Source of the DNA: a virus
Length of the DNA: 20,708 bases
IMG/VR virus record: IMGVR_UViG_3300036846_000467
Span: 1-20,708 of that record
Reading direction: 5' to 3' (one strand)
Shown here: positions 20,327-20,708 of the stretch, piece after piece
How the letters are laid out: each line of letters begins with the position of its first letter
How positions within the stretch are numbered: the first letter of the stretch is position 1
The notes under the pieces: model-generated
Databases searched by the model: none
What the model saw: the letters and a program-made list of their open reading frames with translations, nothing else
Told to the model about the DNA's origin: nothing
Position numbers and translations under genes: made by a program

Positions 20327-20708
20327 GACGCGGCCTCGAGCTGGCGCGGCGGTAGCGCGTTGCCGATGTAGCGGCGCGCGGCGCGGTCCTTGGTCGCGAT
20401 GGTGAACGCGGCGACCTGTTGCGCGTATTGGAAGGTACGGAACGTGGCCGGGCCGATATCGACCGGGTACACGTCGTATCCGTCCGCGCGGAGCCATACC
20501 GCGAGCGCACGGTCGACGGTCGGCATAGGCCGCTCGAGGCCGTCGCCGTCGAGCATGGTCTCGGCGTGCGCGTACGCGGCTAGCTGTAGCGCGACCTCCG
20601 GCCATATGCCGGTGCCGCCGGTTTTCCAATCGACGAGGACGAGCTCGGGCCGCTCGTCGACGTACGCGAGTAGGTCGACGGTTCCCATGTACGCGAGCGG
20701 TCGACTAT
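20323..20708 (-). CDS. RecB/Cas4-like exonuclease, C-terminal part (joins 1..533)
   Basis: This is the C-terminal part of the nuclease that begins at 533. It carries Asp158 in MGTVDLL, Asp173-x-Lys175 in LVDWKTG and the QxxxY motif (Gln188, Tyr192 in LQLAAYAHAE). A helical tail follows (TFRTFQYAQQVAAFTIATKD, then IGNALPPRQLEAAS). An apparent ATG near 20688 would cut off the first motifs, so the gene is better read across the junction. Bases 20615-20708 duplicate 1-94; the single difference gives Leu here and His in the left copy. Its stop overlaps the next start. Confidence 0.88.
   Translation of the reverse strand, partial: SRPLAYMGTVDLLAYVDERPELVLVDWKTGGTGIWPEVALQLAAYAHAETMLDGDGLERPMPTVDRALAVWLRADGYDVYPVDIGPATFRTFQYAQQVAAFTIATKDRAARRYIGNALPPRQLEAAS
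20615..20708. repeat. Terminal direct repeat, right copy
   Basis: This is identical to 1-94 except for A at 20696. The contig ends just before the place where the left copy runs into the poly-C tract, so the assembly probably stopped at the homopolymer. Only one copy should be counted when the genome is closed. Confidence 0.93.

Noticed and set aside
20323-20688. Stand-alone 121-aa nuclease starting at ATG 20688
   Set aside because: It lacks the His and Glu motifs that lie across the junction. The frame continues in phase through the joined ends to ATG 533.

Overview
The window is a GC-rich tailed-phage genome or excised prophage that looks complete and circular. Its first 94 bases recur at the end (1-94 and 20615-20708, one mismatch). 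Joining the ends gives a circle of about 20,614 bp and restores one intact 274-codon nuclease gene across the junction. Codon use, gene order and the style of the structural proteins suggest a small temperate siphophage of an actinobacterial (Actinomycetota-like) host. No host can be named from the sequence alone. Every gene I can support is on the minus strand, so transcription runs from high to low coordinates and across the junction.

In transcription order, a candidate promoter (841-869) precedes an excisionase-type HTH gene (546-755). The RecB/Cas4-like nuclease follows (533 to 1, continuing 20708 to 20323). Next come a 48-aa protein, a RecT-like annealing protein (19170-20183), a chain of small unknown genes, a MerR-like HTH protein (17544-17906), an HNH endonuclease (16946-17227) and a zinc-ribbon protein (16808-16942). 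This early block ends in a region dense in hairpins, including a likely intrinsic terminator (16720-16739), just before the terminase genes.

The late block is canonical: small and large terminase, portal, prohead protease, major capsid, two head-tail connectors, tail tube and an HK97 gp10-like protein. Frameshift-type tail chaperones, tape measure, three minor-tail or receptor-binding proteins and the lysis genes follow. The lysis genes are an amidase endolysin, a two-TM holin and a 28-aa single-TM protein. Start and stop codons overlap (ATGA, GTGA or similar) at most junctions, which suggests translational coupling.

Between the lysis genes and the integrase lies a well-marked attP. It carries the 3' half of a tRNA-Cys (2648-2689), a 13-bp hairpin beside it, and five direct copies of GGGTGTCAC (three on one side, two on the other) that look like integrase arm sites. 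The integrase (1252-2484) is followed by an overlapping two-TM membrane protein (899-1255). I find no replication initiator, helicase, primase or polymerase, and no clear CI-type repressor. The genome appears to be a minimal temperate siphophage relying on RecT/RecB-type recombination and host replication.
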